A DNA stretch of 64,000 nt from Solibacillus sp. FSL R7-0668 (GTDB lineage Bacteria; Bacillota; Bacilli; Bacillales_A; Planococcaceae). The notes below the pieces were generated by a model. That model did no database searches, had not been told where the DNA came from, and saw nothing but the letters and a program-made list of their open reading frames with translations. Location of the stretch: positions 2,482,001 through 2,546,000 of the forward strand of contig NZ_JBBOUU010000001.1 of assembly GCF_038006205.1 (NCBI RefSeq), given 5' to 3'. The position numbers were made by a program, and so were the translations under genes. Positions 45,063 to 54,398 of this stretch are shown here, one piece after another (the first letter of the stretch is position 1; the number at the start of each line of letters is the position of its first letter).

Positions 45063-46262
45063 TTATTGTTTGATTAGTTGATACAGATAAAACATTTCAT
45101 CTTTATTGACGATTTTCGGTACGGGATAGAGTGGATTTGCTTCTTGCAACGCACGTTCCACCATGAGCGGTACATCGTGATTATCAATCCCTTGAATTTT
45201 ATTTGGAATAGCCATCTTTGCGTTTAGCTGTTCAATCGCCTCAATAAAGAGCTGTGCCTTGCGTTCATCACTGTCTGAAATTTTACCAATGCCCACTAAA
45301 TTAGCCAGCTCAGCTAATGGTTTTGCCACGCTGTCTCCGTAATACCTCAAAACATGCGGTAAAATAACGGCATTGGCATAACCATGTGGAATTTGATAAA
45401 AGCCGCCTAATGTGTGTGCAATGGCATGGACATAGCCCACATAGGCGCGCGTAAACGCTAGCCCCGCCAAATATGAAGCACGTTGCATTTGGGCACGTGC
45501 CTCCATATCCGTACCATCCTCATAGGCTCGGTATAAATATTTAAAAATGATAATGACCGCTTCACGTGAATATTTTCGCGTTTCTTTCGTGTTACTCAAT
45601 CCAATATATGCTTCCACTGCATGCGTCAAAGCATCCATACCCGTAGTAGACGTAATATGCTTCGGTAAATTAACCGTTAATAATGGGTCGAGTACGGCAT
45701 AATGTGGTACAAGTGATGGGTCCATAATGGCAAATTTCTCATGCGTTTCACTATTCGATACAACTGCTGCAATCGTCCCTTCACTGCCTGTCCCAGCAGT
45801 TGTTGGCACCGCAAAAAATGGCGGCATCTCTTTACGTACTTTAAACAAGCCCTTCATATCCGTTATTGATTTTTCTGGACGTGCTATACGTGCTGCTACC
45901 GCTTTGGCACAATCCATCGGCGAACCACCACCAAACGCAATAATCGCTTGACACTTTTGGCTTTGGTAAAGACTTAATGCTTCTTCAACATTAGTAAACG
46001 TCGGATTCGGAACCGTTTTATCGTAAATGACATACGAAATTTGAAGCGCTTCCAATTGGGCTAATAATGGCTGTAGTAAGCCTGTCTTTTGAATACCTTC
46101 ATCTGTCACAATTAGCGCCCGCTCAAGCTGCAACTCTTGCATCAGCTCTGGTAATTTTAATAGACTATTTTCCCCTTCTAGTAATTCAGGTGTTCTCCAA
46201 TTTAAAAACTTCATGCCTAAGCGCATGGATTTTTGAAATGTTCGACAATATGCGGTGTACAT
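45063..46262 (-). CDS. Iron-containing alcohol dehydrogenase
   Basis: The 399-residue group III dehydrogenase has the dinucleotide motif GGGSPMDCAKA near residue 100 and the specificity strand PTTAGTGSEGT. The metal ligands are an Asp/His in the DALTHAVEAY helix (His) and His in VGYVHAIAHTLGG and IPHGYANA. It probably oxidises or reduces a small alcohol/aldehyde; substrate unknown. ATG 46262 follows GGAGTG. It is a single-gene unit with its own terminator. Confidence 0.88.
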   Translation of the reverse strand: MYTAYCRTFQKSMRLGMKFLNWRTPELLEGENSLLKLPELMQELQLERALIVTDEGIQKTGLLQPLLAQLEALQISYVIYDKTVPNPTFTNVEEALSLYQSQKCQAIIAFGGGSPMDCAKAVAARIARPEKSITDMKGLFKVRKEMPPFFAVPTTAGTGSEGTIAAVVSNSETHEKFAIMDPSLVPHYAVLDPLLTVNLPKHITSTTGMDALTHAVEAYIGLSNTKETRKYSREAVIIIFKYLYRAYEDGTDMEARAQMQRASYLAGLAFTRAYVGYVHAIAHTLGGFYQIPHGYANAVILPHVLRYYGDSVAKPLAELANLVGIGKISDSDERKAQLFIEAIEQLNAKMAIPNKIQGIDNHDVPLMVERALQEANPLYPVPKIVNKDEMFYLYQLIKQ

Positions 46263-46329
46263 AGTAACACTCCATTTCTCTCTATATTTAACATAAACTA
46301 TTCGATAAATAATAGAAAAGTCCTTTTAA

Positions 46330-46381
46330 AAAATACATCCTGGTCATTAAGGCAGCTTAATAACTCGGATGTACTTTTTCG
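46330..46381 (-). terminator. Long hairpin terminator after the VWA-like gene
   Basis: On the minus strand ACATCC...GGATGT encloses a second stem TTATTAAG/CTTAATGA, and T6 follows. Confidence 0.7.
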
Positions 46382-46396
46382 TTTAGGCATTCATTT

Positions 46397-47182
46397 TTAC
46401 TCATTAGCAAAAAATACCTGTTGTGCAAATGAAATCGGTTGTAGTTCAAAATTGTCTTCACTCATTGCAATCACTGAAAACTCAATATCAAGCGATTCCA
46501 AACGAGTAGCATAATCCTCTTCTGCTAATGCTTGGAAATCGTCAAATTGATTATCGGTAATCATTATCAAATCGCGCCCATTGCACAGTGCATCCTCCGC
46601 AAAAATAGCGAAAGCCTGCTCTATTGCTGGCACAATCATAGCTGAATTCCCCTTAAATTCATTTAAAAAGCGGTCAAATAACGCCAATTGAAGTACCCCG
46701 TTTTTAAAATGCAACGGTATTTCTAGCGTTTCACTAAATGGAATAATGATTAAATCGCGCTTTTGTGTCGCACATAAATGAAAGAGCGGCATGATTGTCC
46801 CTTTACAAAACACTTCATAAGGCTTTATCGTTGCGGATTGCTGTAATAACACAATCATTGGTGATTGACCCGCTTTTATTTCATTGAATGGGACAAAATA
46901 GACATTGTCCTCAACTACTGTTCGCTCCTTTAATAAACGCTGTTGCTGCGCTAATGAAAGTAAATAATCTTTGTCCTGCATTTTAGGCATCGTTGCTTCC
47001 ACTTCTTGAATCATTTCCTGCAGTGATATGGAGATTTCCATTATCTTTATAAATTTTTCGTCCTGCTTATAACGCGTTAATAATTGCTGTTGCTCGATTT
47101 CCTCCAACCCTTGAAAGGAAGCATTTTTGTATAAAAACCGAAGAATTTCCTCGTTTAATAGCGTCTTTCGTTCGTTTGTCAT
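46397..47182 (-). CDS. Unknown protein with VWA-like C-terminal half
   Basis: The 261-residue protein is not one I can name. The N-terminal half is a helical, Gln/Glu-rich region. The C-terminal half (about 115-240) alternates strands and helices like a von Willebrand A domain: PMIVLLQQSATIKPYE, KRDLIIIPFSE, GNSAMIVPAIEQAFAIF and RDLIMITDNQFD. The usual MIDAS DxSxS is not intact (LLQQSAT). ATG 47182 follows GGAGGAG; an earlier start lacks such a site. No VWA partner such as a MoxR ATPase is adjacent. Confidence 0.55.
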   Translation of the reverse strand: MTNERKTLLNEEILRFLYKNASFQGLEEIEQQQLLTRYKQDEKFIKIMEISISLQEMIQEVEATMPKMQDKDYLLSLAQQQRLLKERTVVEDNVYFVPFNEIKAGQSPMIVLLQQSATIKPYEVFCKGTIMPLFHLCATQKRDLIIIPFSETLEIPLHFKNGVLQLALFDRFLNEFKGNSAMIVPAIEQAFAIFAEDALCNGRDLIMITDNQFDDFQALAEEDYATRLESLDIEFSVIAMSEDNFELQPISFAQQVFFANE

Positions 47183-47284
47183 GTGAAGAAGCTCCTCCAT
47201 AATTTTTAGTCGATAAGGGTAGTATAGCCAAAAATAATACAGATAAGTAGTAACTTGCTTTGAGCATCATTTTCTTTACAAAAT

Positions 47285-47311
47285 AAAAACGACATCCCAA
47301 TTTGGAATGCC
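47285..47311 (-). terminator. Possible terminator between the 73-aa gene and the VWA-like gene
   Basis: On the minus strand GGCATTCCAA pairs with TTGGGATGTC (with G-U pairs) and CGTTTTTATTTTG follows. Confidence 0.55.
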
Positions 47312-47339
47312 GCACCATACAGATGTATGTATATATTTC

Positions 47340-47478
47340 AATTACGCCTCGGCGTAATTGCGTCCAGATTTTTTTCAAGCGCGCTTGAAAAATTCCTTAA
47401 AAAAATCTGTGACATCCGCCGGGGCAAAATTTGATTCAGCTAGGGATTGAACCCCCTCTGAATTGAAATCAAATTTAG
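47340..47478. repeat. Complex palindromic intergenic element
   Basis: Three inverted-repeat units lie in tandem. Unit A is AATTACGCC/GGCGTAATT (47340-47359). Unit B is CAGATTTTTTT...AAAAAAATCTG (47365-47409) around the perfect palindrome TTTTTCAAGCGCGCTTGAAA. Unit C is AAATTTGATTCAG...CTGAATTGAAATCAAATTT (about 47428-47477). No coding frame is supported inside. It resembles REP or MITE-like dispersed elements. The gap 47183-47524 contains nothing else besides a probable terminator. Confidence 0.7.
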
Positions 47479-47524
47479 TTGTTATCCCACACTTTTCAAA
47501 GCGGAAGACTTTTGCTGAAGCAAA

Positions 47525-47746
47525 TTATAGTTTTTCAGTTAAACCATGTAATGTGTCTTTTAATTCGCGATCGTGGTTTGAAAGCTCGATTAAGTTTTCT
47601 AAACGCTCGTGTAAAATTGGACGTTCGATTACTAACTGCTCGTCTAATACTTGTACGAATAATTCTAAAAGCATACGGTTTTGAATTAATAATGCTTCTT
47701 CTACACGCTCAGGAGCGATTGTTACTACTCTCTTTTTTTTCGCCAT
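47525..47746 (-). CDS. Small unknown protein, 73 aa
   Basis: The 73-residue protein has a basic N-terminus (MAKKKRVVTIAPERVEEALL) and is otherwise helical with charged residues, suggesting a coiled-coil or small nucleic-acid binding protein. GGGAGG precedes ATG 47746 by 8 bases. No family recognised. It is followed by the palindromic element. Confidence 0.6.
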   Translation of the reverse strand: MAKKKRVVTIAPERVEEALLIQNRMLLELFVQVLDEQLVIERPILHERLENLIELSNHDRELKDTLHGLTEKL

Positions 47747-48077
47747 TGTTAGGGCCTCCCTTTTATTTATACAACGTTATTTTAGCACAAGGTGGGGCAA
47801 TTTTGTGAAACTATTTCAAATTCCTCCACGCTTTTAAGCAAATTCCTTCCATTCTCCGTCTTTTTTTATAATGTAAAACAATTTTTGAACATGGATTTTT
47901 GAAATTGCTAACCCTTCCGCTGCCATTAAGCCTATCACTTAACCTGATCAACCGTTATAAACTTCTCCTCAAATAAAATATTCCTTCCGATTAATAGTTC
48001 CTATGGTATAATTATTTATACCTATTATCGGTACTTAATGTAGACTACTGATTGACTATATTGAAAGGAAGATTTGA
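47747..48077. promoter_or_regulatory. Intergenic region with palindromic extended -10 promoter
   Basis: No gene is seen in these 331 bases. TGGTATAAT (48004-48012) is an extended -10 element reading rightward. It overlaps the palindrome GGTATAATTATTTATACC (48005-48022), which could be an operator for the downstream gene at 48078. The leftward promoter of the 73-aa gene should lie near 47770-47800. Confidence 0.5.
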
Positions 48078-48947
48078 TTGCAACCAATAATATCTCAAAT
48101 AGACTATGAAATTCGTTTAGTACAACACCTACTTTCGAACCGTTTTTTACGCACTGAAAACGGGAAACTTCTAACAGCCCGTTCGATTTCAGATGATACA
48201 GTCGGCTTTGAAACCGAGGATAGCCTATGTCGTGAGTGGCTTTTATCGATTTATCCTAGCTACCACTTTTATGATGGGTTCGAAACACTTGATTTATGTC
48301 ATCAATATATTCAATCAACGAATTACGACAATGAGCTATTTCGGATTGTACAATTTCATGGGCAGTTTTTTGCAGTTGTTTATGAAAACGCACGGCATCA
48401 GCAAGTAATTGGCAGAGAAACTTCTTATTTCACAAAAAATAATCTTTTTCTTTGCGCAAAACGTCCTCCATCAAACTTAATGACTAAAGACCGTAATAAA
48501 TTACCACCGATTCCACTAATCTATTATGAATTACATGCGTTTGATCCAGCGCTTAAGATTTATCAACTACATAAAGAAACACACGTATATCAGGAAGTTC
48601 CGATATTAGAGGCGATTGAATATGCCGTTCTCCTCGGAATTACCTTCAAAGATATTTGGTATTTATGCGATTCGCCACATGCGATTGCACATAATCGAGC
48701 ACTATTGAATTTATATTTCAATCAAGGTCATAATTTAACATTGTTCGGCAAATATTCAAATGCCATTGCGATTAACCCATTCCAGCGACTTGTCCATTTA
48801 CAAAAGGGGCGAATCGAGCATTTCCAAATGGACGTAGATAATCCACGTTCACAACAACGCTTAGTTCCCTATCGTGAAGTTCGTCGTTTGCACGAGCAGA
48901 TGCGTACACGGCCCATTCAATTTGATACGTCACTACAACCAATATAG
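48078..48947 (+). CDS. Unknown protein, 289 aa
   Basis: I do not recognise this protein. It has no membrane segment or signal. TTG 48078 with AAAGGA 8 bases upstream is the apparent start. Visible features are CREWLLSIYPSYHFYDG, a LFRIVQFHGQFFAVVYE strand pair, and IALLGITFKDIWYLCDSPH-like helix segments. It has its own promoter and terminator. Confidence 0.6.
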   Translation: MQPIISQIDYEIRLVQHLLSNRFLRTENGKLLTARSISDDTVGFETEDSLCREWLLSIYPSYHFYDGFETLDLCHQYIQSTNYDNELFRIVQFHGQFFAVVYENARHQQVIGRETSYFTKNNLFLCAKRPPSNLMTKDRNKLPPIPLIYYELHAFDPALKIYQLHKETHVYQEVPILEAIEYAVLLGITFKDIWYLCDSPHAIAHNRALLNLYFNQGHNLTLFGKYSNAIAINPFQRLVHLQKGRIEHFQMDVDNPRSQQRLVPYREVRRLHEQMRTRPIQFDTSLQPI

Positions 48948-48949
48948 AA

Positions 48950-48983
48950 AAAGAGTGTTCTGAAAAAATCAGGACACCCTTTT
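48950..48983 (+). terminator. Terminator after the 289-aa gene
   Basis: AAAGAGTGTTCTGA and TCAGGACACCCTTT form a stem (two mismatches) followed by T5. Confidence 0.8.
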
Positions 48984-48994
48984 TAGCTCTCGAA

Positions 48995-49558
48995 TTAGAG
49001 TTGCTGTTCTTTTATTTTTGTTACAATTTTTTCGTATACTGGAATCATATGCTGCTCTGTACATTTTTGTTGAATTTCATCAATCTGAATCCAGCCAACC
49101 GCGCTATTTTCATCTAGCTTGGCTTTCAGCGGAGCATCCTCTTGCACCTCAAATACATAGGTCGCATTAAAATGTAAATGCGGTGCAACATATTTCCCTT
49201 TTTTCATATGACCGATTACAGGTAAAATATCGAGCGAAATCATCGTCTCTTGAAGTGTCTTTACCTCACTTAGCCCTGCCTCTTCCTTCAATTCCTTCTC
49301 TGCTACATGAAGTAAATCAGGATTTCCATCGGCATGTCCACCTGTCCAGCTCCATGATTGATAGATATTATGGTACACCATTAATACTTTCGTGCGATCC
49401 GAATTAACAGCAAACGCGGAAGATGTGAAATGCAAAATTTCATTGTTTCGCGTCAATACATCGGATAATGTAGCCATTGCACGCAAAATTAACTCTTGGT
49501 CTTTCGCTTCTTGTTCATTGTACGGTTTGTATAACGAAATTTGATCATGTAAATTCAT
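48995..49558 (-). CDS. NUDIX hydrolase
   Basis: The 187-residue protein has a Nudix-like box GHADGNPDLLHVAEKELKEE followed by AGL near residues 75-98. The helix part (AEKELKEEAGL) fits REUXEEXGU with Lys for Arg. The first Glu of the consensus is not where expected, so it belongs to the HxDG-type subgroup. It hydrolyses a nucleoside diphosphate-linked compound of unknown identity. Confidence 0.82.
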   Translation of the reverse strand: MNLHDQISLYKPYNEQEAKDQELILRAMATLSDVLTRNNEILHFTSSAFAVNSDRTKVLMVYHNIYQSWSWTGGHADGNPDLLHVAEKELKEEAGLSEVKTLQETMISLDILPVIGHMKKGKYVAPHLHFNATYVFEVQEDAPLKAKLDENSAVGWIQIDEIQQKCTEQHMIPVYEKIVTKIKEQQL

Positions 49559-49624
49559 TGGAAATCCTCCCTATTTACCCATAGATAACTAAATTGTACC
49601 GTATCAGTTTAGAAAAATATAGAA

Positions 49625-49661
49625 AAAAAGCTTTACAAAATGGGTCATTTCGTAAAGCTTA
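49625..49661 (-). terminator. Terminator after yqeY
   Basis: AAGCTTTACGAAATG pairs with CATTTTGTAAAGCTT on the minus strand (one mismatch) with T7 after it. Confidence 0.88.
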
Positions 49662-49669
49662 GATTGAAC

Positions 49670-50098
49670 TTAAGAAATTAATGATTTCACGACTTTCGAC
49701 ATCGTTGCGCCATCCGCCTTACCATCTAATAATGGCTTGGCAATTTTCATCGCATCACCCATATTCATGCCAGCTGTTACACCAGCAGTTTGTAGTGCTT
49801 CAATGATTTCTTGTTCAGATAATTGCTTCGGTAAAAAGCCTTTCAAAATAACTAATTTTGCTTCTTCCTTTTCGATTAAATCTGTACGATTCGCTTGTTT
49901 TGCGCCATCTAACGCTTGGTTCGTTTGCTTCACTTCACGATTAATGATTGCGATTTCTTCTTGCGGTGTTAGCTCGGCACCCTTTTCTTTTTCTGCTAAA
50001 TCTAATGCCGACTTCACAAGCGTTAATACACCTTTCGCCAATGCATCTTTATTTTTCATCGCTTGCTTAAGTTGATCAAATACTACTGTTTTTAACAT
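49670..50098 (-). CDS. yqeY: GatB/YqeY domain protein
   Basis: The 142-residue helical protein matches YqeY: LKQAMKNKDALAKGVLTLVK, an EKEKGAELTPQEEIAIINRE segment, FLPKQLSEQEI and GKADGATMSKVVKSLI at the end. The domain is the tail of GatB and binds tRNA in that context. The free-standing form has no confirmed role. Confidence 0.9.
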   Translation of the reverse strand: MLKTVVFDQLKQAMKNKDALAKGVLTLVKSALDLAEKEKGAELTPQEEIAIINREVKQTNQALDGAKQANRTDLIEKEEAKLVILKGFLPKQLSEQEIIEALQTAGVTAGMNMGDAMKIAKPLLDGKADGATMSKVVKSLIS

Positions 50099-50181
50099 GT
50101 TAAAAGCCCCTTTACATCTGAATAAGCATTGTAACTTATTCGAGTTCTTCTTATTGTATCATGTTAAAGTGCGTGTATAAA

Positions 50182-51423
50182 TTATTTTGTCACGAATGAT
50201 CGTAGCCAACTGTCCATTTTTTTCGTTTGCTCCTTTGATAGCTTGGCAATTGTTTGATCACCATGAGGAACGAGGAAAAAGTTATTGTCTTTATTTTGGA
50301 AAATTGTATATGCCTTTTCGCTTAAATGAACGATATAGCGCGGTGTTAAACTATTACTCTCCAGCTGTTGAGATTCCCACTTTTCTTGGTGTGTTTCCTG
50401 CTTCCAATAGCTTTCCTGCTCCGCTGTTAAATAGATTTCAGGGACCGTTGCCTCACTTGCAGAAATGACCACTTCTAAATCTTCTGCGATGCCATTAGTT
50501 AACTGCTGATCGTAAGAAGTAACCGTTCTATCTACGGACACACGAACAAAATCCCCTACTTGTAACGCAACATCATCATAATTAATGAGCCAAGCCTTTA
50601 AGCGTTGTTCCTGTAAGGCGTGTAGCTCTTGTGCCGTCATTTCTTCTATTTCTTGGTAGGTCGCGTTTTGAATGAAGTAAACCATCTTTCCTTCAATCGC
50701 TGCAATCGTCCCTGATTTTGATGAGGATGCGCCATGTATTGTTTTTGGCACTTGAAAATGGTCTCTAGCTATTTCTAATTCCGGCTCAAAATTTGCTTTT
50801 AAATAATCATTCGCTAAGCTTTCTGTATAGTACAGTACAAAGTCCTTTAGTAATTTCGGATTTTCTTCAAGCAACTTATTATTTAGCTGTTGGGCATAGA
50901 TCGTATTTTCAATTAAAATTGGCTTCACATACTGCTCATACTGCTTTTCTGTAAGCTCTGATAGACTAAAAAATTCATTATAAATAGGTGTATTTTCCTC
51001 ATTAAAAGCTTGTATAATTAACTGCTCCTGTGCCTCGTATTGTTCCTCCGTATACGTTAGCTTTTTCGATTTAGCATATTGCTGGAGGGCAATCGTATTT
51101 TGAAAACGCTCAAAAACGGCTTCATTTAAGGAATCTTGATCATCTTCTTTTACATCATAAAAGCCTGACATGAGCTCTGCCGATTTGTAGTACTCAAACA
51201 AGTGTTCATTATTAAACAAATCGTTCGCCTGCTGTTGCTCTGTTTTATTCGGCAAAAGCCATAGCATAAAGCCCATGATGCACAGGGCCATCACCATTAC
51301 GGGGGCTACAAGTAAATTGCGCTTCGGTTTGTCGTTCTTCATTTGTAATCTTTGTTTTACAGTATGCTTACTATCCGCTAAATCCCCAGCCACTTCGATA
51401 AGTTCTTTTTTGAAATCAGTCAT
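50182..51423 (-). CDS. Membrane protein partnered with ECF sigma, probable anti-sigma factor
   Basis: The 413-residue protein has about 35 cytosolic residues, one membrane helix (38-56, VMVMALCIMGFMLWLLP) and a large extracellular domain. Part of that domain (about 110-215, with YEAQEQLIIQAFNEENTP) looks like the helical chaperone domain of SurA/PrsA-type foldases. Overlap with the ECF sigma gene by eight bases suggests it is the anti-sigma. I do not know this architecture as a named family. Confidence 0.6.
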   Translation of the reverse strand: MTDFKKELIEVAGDLADSKHTVKQRLQMKNDKPKRNLLVAPVMVMALCIMGFMLWLLPNKTEQQQANDLFNNEHLFEYYKSAELMSGFYDVKEDDQDSLNEAVFERFQNTIALQQYAKSKKLTYTEEQYEAQEQLIIQAFNEENTPIYNEFFSLSELTEKQYEQYVKPILIENTIYAQQLNNKLLEENPKLLKDFVLYYTESLANDYLKANFEPELEIARDHFQVPKTIHGASSSKSGTIAAIEGKMVYFIQNATYQEIEEMTAQELHALQEQRLKAWLINYDDVALQVGDFVRVSVDRTVTSYDQQLTNGIAEDLEVVISASEATVPEIYLTAEQESYWKQETHQEKWESQQLESNSLTPRYIVHLSEKAYTIFQNKDNNFFLVPHGDQTIAKLSKEQTKKMDSWLRSFVTK

Positions 51424-51913
51424 GATTGAGCACCTCCCAATCTCCTTCTAATACAGGACGCAATTGTTCACGGGCTCGCCTTAGTCTTGTTTTCACCGTA
51501 TTTTCATTTACCTGTAACACCTGTGCGACTTGTAAAATCGACATTTCCTCAAAATAATATAAAATGATGGGCTCACGGTATTTTAATGAGAGCTTCAAAA
51601 TCGCCGCACCAATTTTCGAACGCTCTTCCTGTTGTACGAGATGATCTTGGTCTGTCGTCTTCATCCACCATTTTGTTTCGAATTGTAGCTTTTTATAAGC
51701 CCAGCTCTTTAAATAATCTTTGGATTTATTGATAGTCAGGAGGGATAAATAGCTTTTTAGCTGCCCGCGTTCCTCATAATTGGCCTCCATAAATTTAAGA
51801 AATACATCCTGCACGATGTCCTCTGCTGCATGACGATTTTTCGTATAAAAGTAAGCGATGCGTAGTAAATGCGTGCTATATTCATCCACGATGCGCTCCA
51901 ATTGATCATTCAT
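51416..51913 (-). CDS. ECF-type RNA polymerase sigma factor (second pair)
   Basis: The 165-residue sigma factor has region 2 (HLLRIAYFYTKNRHAAEDIV, then QDVFLKFM) and region 4 (LKYREPIILYYFEEMSIL, then NENTVKTRLRRAREQL). It is about the same size as the sigma factor at 26177 and similar in motif, so the two are probably paralogues. It is followed by its membrane partner. Confidence 0.88.
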   Translation of the reverse strand: MNDQLERIVDEYSTHLLRIAYFYTKNRHAAEDIVQDVFLKFMEANYEERGQLKSYLSLLTINKSKDYLKSWAYKKLQFETKWWMKTTDQDHLVQQEERSKIGAAILKLSLKYREPIILYYFEEMSILQVAQVLQVNENTVKTRLRRAREQLRPVLEGDWEVLNHD

Positions 51914-51975
51914 CTACAGTCCCGCCCCCTTTCTCATATTGTAAACGATTGCCAGTTGCTTCACGTTTCAAAAAA

Positions 51976-52009
51976 CGAAAAAAGCTATACGATTTATTTT
52001 CGCATAGCT
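51976..52009 (-). terminator. Terminator after phoU
   Basis: AGCTATGCGA pairs with TCGTATAGCT (one mismatch) on the minus strand and T6 follows. Confidence 0.82.
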
Positions 52010-52015
52010 CATCGA

Positions 52016-52678
52016 TTAATTATTTAGTTCATAATGCTTGCCTTTAACAAGGTAGAATAAATGCTCGGCAATATTTGTCGCATGATCTGCTGAACGCTCG
52101 ATACAGCGACAGATGAAGGATAAATTATTTACTTGCGCCACATGCTCATTTGAGATAGAAAGCTTCATTAAGTTGCTAATCGTATTGCCCGTTAAATCAT
52201 CAACTTCATCATCTAGCTGCGCAATTTCCTTCGCTTTTGTTGTGTTTTCTTCAATGAAGGCTTCTACAATTTGACGCAGCATGGAAATCGTTTTATGGAA
52301 CATTTCTTCAATTGGCTCAATGCTTGTAATAAAGGGCTGTTTGCCAATACGAATCGTCTCTTTCGCAATATTTACTGCGTAATCGCCAATGCGCTCCATA
52401 TCAGCAGCTGCTTTTATAATGACAATTAATCGACGTAAATCCGTTGCAACGGGCTGCTGCTTGGCAATTAACAAAATTACACGATCATTAATCATTTCTT
52501 CTAAACGATTAATTTTACTATCTTGTTTAATCACTTGTAACGCCAAATCAATATCTTGTTTTGTTAAGGATTCAAAAGACAATTGGAATGCGCCAATACT
52601 CGTATCGCAAAGCTCCATTAAATCTTGCTGAACCGCCATTAAATCATGTTCAAATCGTTCGCGTATCATATTCGACAT
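52016..52678 (-). CDS. phoU: Phosphate transport regulator PhoU
   Basis: The 220-residue protein consists of two PhoU repeats (about 1-105 and 106-215), each a three-helix bundle with conserved acidic residues (KAAADMERIGDYAVNIA; CIERSADHATNIAEHL). It damps PhoR signalling and pst activity. An in-frame ATG 52669 is an alternative start (MIRERF). It is last in pstSCAB-phoU. Confidence 0.93.
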   Translation of the reverse strand: MSNMIRERFEHDLMAVQQDLMELCDTSIGAFQLSFESLTKQDIDLALQVIKQDSKINRLEEMINDRVILLIAKQQPVATDLRRLIVIIKAAADMERIGDYAVNIAKETIRIGKQPFITSIEPIEEMFHKTISMLRQIVEAFIEENTTKAKEIAQLDDEVDDLTGNTISNLMKLSISNEHVAQVNNLSFICRCIERSADHATNIAEHLFYLVKGKHYELNN

Positions 52679-52691
52679 CCTTTAACGCTCC

Positions 52692-53507
52692 TTATCCAAA
52701 TCGTCCTGAAATATAATCTTCTGTTCGTTGATCCGATGGTGTTGAGAAAATGACATCGGTTTTGTCAAATTCCACAACCTCGCCATTTAAGAAAAAGGCT
52801 GTTTTATCTGAAATACGTGCGGCTTGTTGCATATTATGCGTAACAATCACAATGGAGTACTGTTCTTTCATTTCCTGCACAAGCTCCTCTACCTTTAACG
52901 TGGAGATTGGGTCTAGGGCACTCGTTGGTTCATCCATTAAAATAACATCTGGTTCAATGGCTAAACAGCGTGCGATACAAATACGTTGCTGCTGACCACC
53001 TGACAAGCCGTATGCATTTTGGTTTAAGCGATCCTTCACTTCATCCCAAATCGCTGCACCGCGCAAGGATTTTTCAACAATCTCATCTAAAATCTTCTTA
53101 TTTTTAATACCATGAATTCTTGGACCATAGGCAATATTGTCATAAATGGATTTCGGAAATGGATTTGGCTTTTGGAACACCATCCCTACTTTTGTACGGA
53201 GTTCTTCTACTTCATAGCCTGCGCCAAAAATATTGCGCCCACGGTAGTTCACTTCACCAGCCGTACGCACGATTGGCACAAGCTCCACCATACGATTTAA
53301 CGCTTTAATATATGTCGATTTCCCACAACCTGAAGGACCGATAATCGCCGTTACTTCATTTTCCTTCATATCTAAATTAATATCCTTTAACGCATGGTGC
53401 TCACCATACCATAAATTAAAATCACTCGACTGCATTACGATTGCTTTATTATCAGGTGTTACAATTTGCGGGATTGCCTCAATTTGCTTTGATAAAACTT
53501 GAACCAT
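52692..53507 (-). CDS. pstB: Phosphate ABC transporter ATP-binding protein PstB
   Basis: The 271-residue ATPase drives phosphate import. Walker [10 protein letters not shown], signature LSGGQQQR, Walker [12 protein letters not shown] and the switch His VTHNMQQ are present. The N-terminal 25 residues are longer than usual. The GTG at 53516 overlaps the AGGAG site, so ATG 53507 is preferred. Only one PstB is present; B. subtilis has two. Confidence 0.95.
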   Translation of the reverse strand: MVQVLSKQIEAIPQIVTPDNKAIVMQSSDFNLWYGEHHALKDINLDMKENEVTAIIGPSGCGKSTYIKALNRMVELVPIVRTAGEVNYRGRNIFGAGYEVEELRTKVGMVFQKPNPFPKSIYDNIAYGPRIHGIKNKKILDEIVEKSLRGAAIWDEVKDRLNQNAYGLSGGQQQRICIARCLAIEPDVILMDEPTSALDPISTLKVEELVQEMKEQYSIVIVTHNMQQAARISDKTAFFLNGEVVEFDKTDVIFSTPSDQRTEDYISGRFG

Positions 53508-53518
53508 ATTGTTCACTC

Positions 53519-54397
53519 CTAGTATCGTTTTTGGAACTTATTACGAATGAAAATCGCAATGGAGTTCATCGTTAATAACACAAGCATCAATACAATAATG
53601 CCAGCCGAAGCTACATATTGGAACGCTTCTTGTGGTCGTTTTGCCCAGTCAAAAATTTGCATTGGCAACGCTGTAAATGTATCTAAATAGCCAGTAGGTA
53701 AAAATTGTAAAATTACAGGGATACCGATCACGACAAGCGGTGCTGTTTCACCAATTGCACGAGATAGCGCTAAAATACTCCCTGTTAATATTCCTGGAAT
53801 CGCCCCCGGTAACACCACACGGACAATTGTTTGCCATTTTGTTGCGCCCATGCCATATGAGGCTTCACGCTGCTCTTTTGGTACTGCACGAATCGCTTCC
53901 TGAGACGCAACAATGATTACTGGCAAAATTAATAGGCTCATCGTTAAACCAGCCGCTAAAATACTTTTATCGAATCCAAACAGACGTACAAAAATTGTTA
54001 AACCAAGTAAACCAAATACAATGGAAGGTACACCGGCTAAATTGGAGATATTGATACGGATAAAATCATTCAATTTATTTTGCTTTGCGTACTCCTCTAA
54101 ATAAATCGCGGTACTCACCCCTAAAATAATCGATACGGGCGCGACGACACTCATCAACCATAATGAACCAATAAGTGCCGCCTTAATCCCAGCGTTTTCT
54201 GGAATACGGGATGCAAAGCTCGTTAAAAATTGCATATCAAAATGACTAACACCTTGCGATATAATTCGGCCAAGTAGCATTGCCAATGAAATCAGCGCAA
54301 AGCTTGTCGCTAAAATAAAGATAAACTTCCATATTTTATTAGCCGAAAGTCGTTTCGACATACGTTTCATTACTACATCTTCTTGAATATAGCGCAT
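53519..54397 (-). CDS. pstA: Phosphate ABC transporter permease PstA
   Basis: The 292-residue permease has six membrane helices and the EAA loop [20 protein letters not shown], then [10 protein letters not shown]. It pairs with PstC. ATG 54397 follows GAGGAG. It overlaps neither neighbour, with a one-base gap to pstC. Confidence 0.94.
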   Translation of the reverse strand: MRYIQEDVVMKRMSKRLSANKIWKFIFILATSFALISLAMLLGRIISQGVSHFDMQFLTSFASRIPENAGIKAALIGSLWLMSVVAPVSIILGVSTAIYLEEYAKQNKLNDFIRINISNLAGVPSIVFGLLGLTIFVRLFGFDKSILAAGLTMSLLILPVIIVASQEAIRAVPKEQREASYGMGATKWQTIVRVVLPGAIPGILTGSILALSRAIGETAPLVVIGIPVILQFLPTGYLDTFTALPMQIFDWAKRPQEAFQYVASAGIIVLMLVLLTMNSIAIFIRNKFQKRY

Positions 54398-54398
54398 G

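Noticed and set aside
47440-47460. tRNA T-arm-like GGGGGTTCAATCCCTA on the minus strand
   Set aside because: No cloverleaf or acceptor stem can be built around it; it belongs to the palindromic element.
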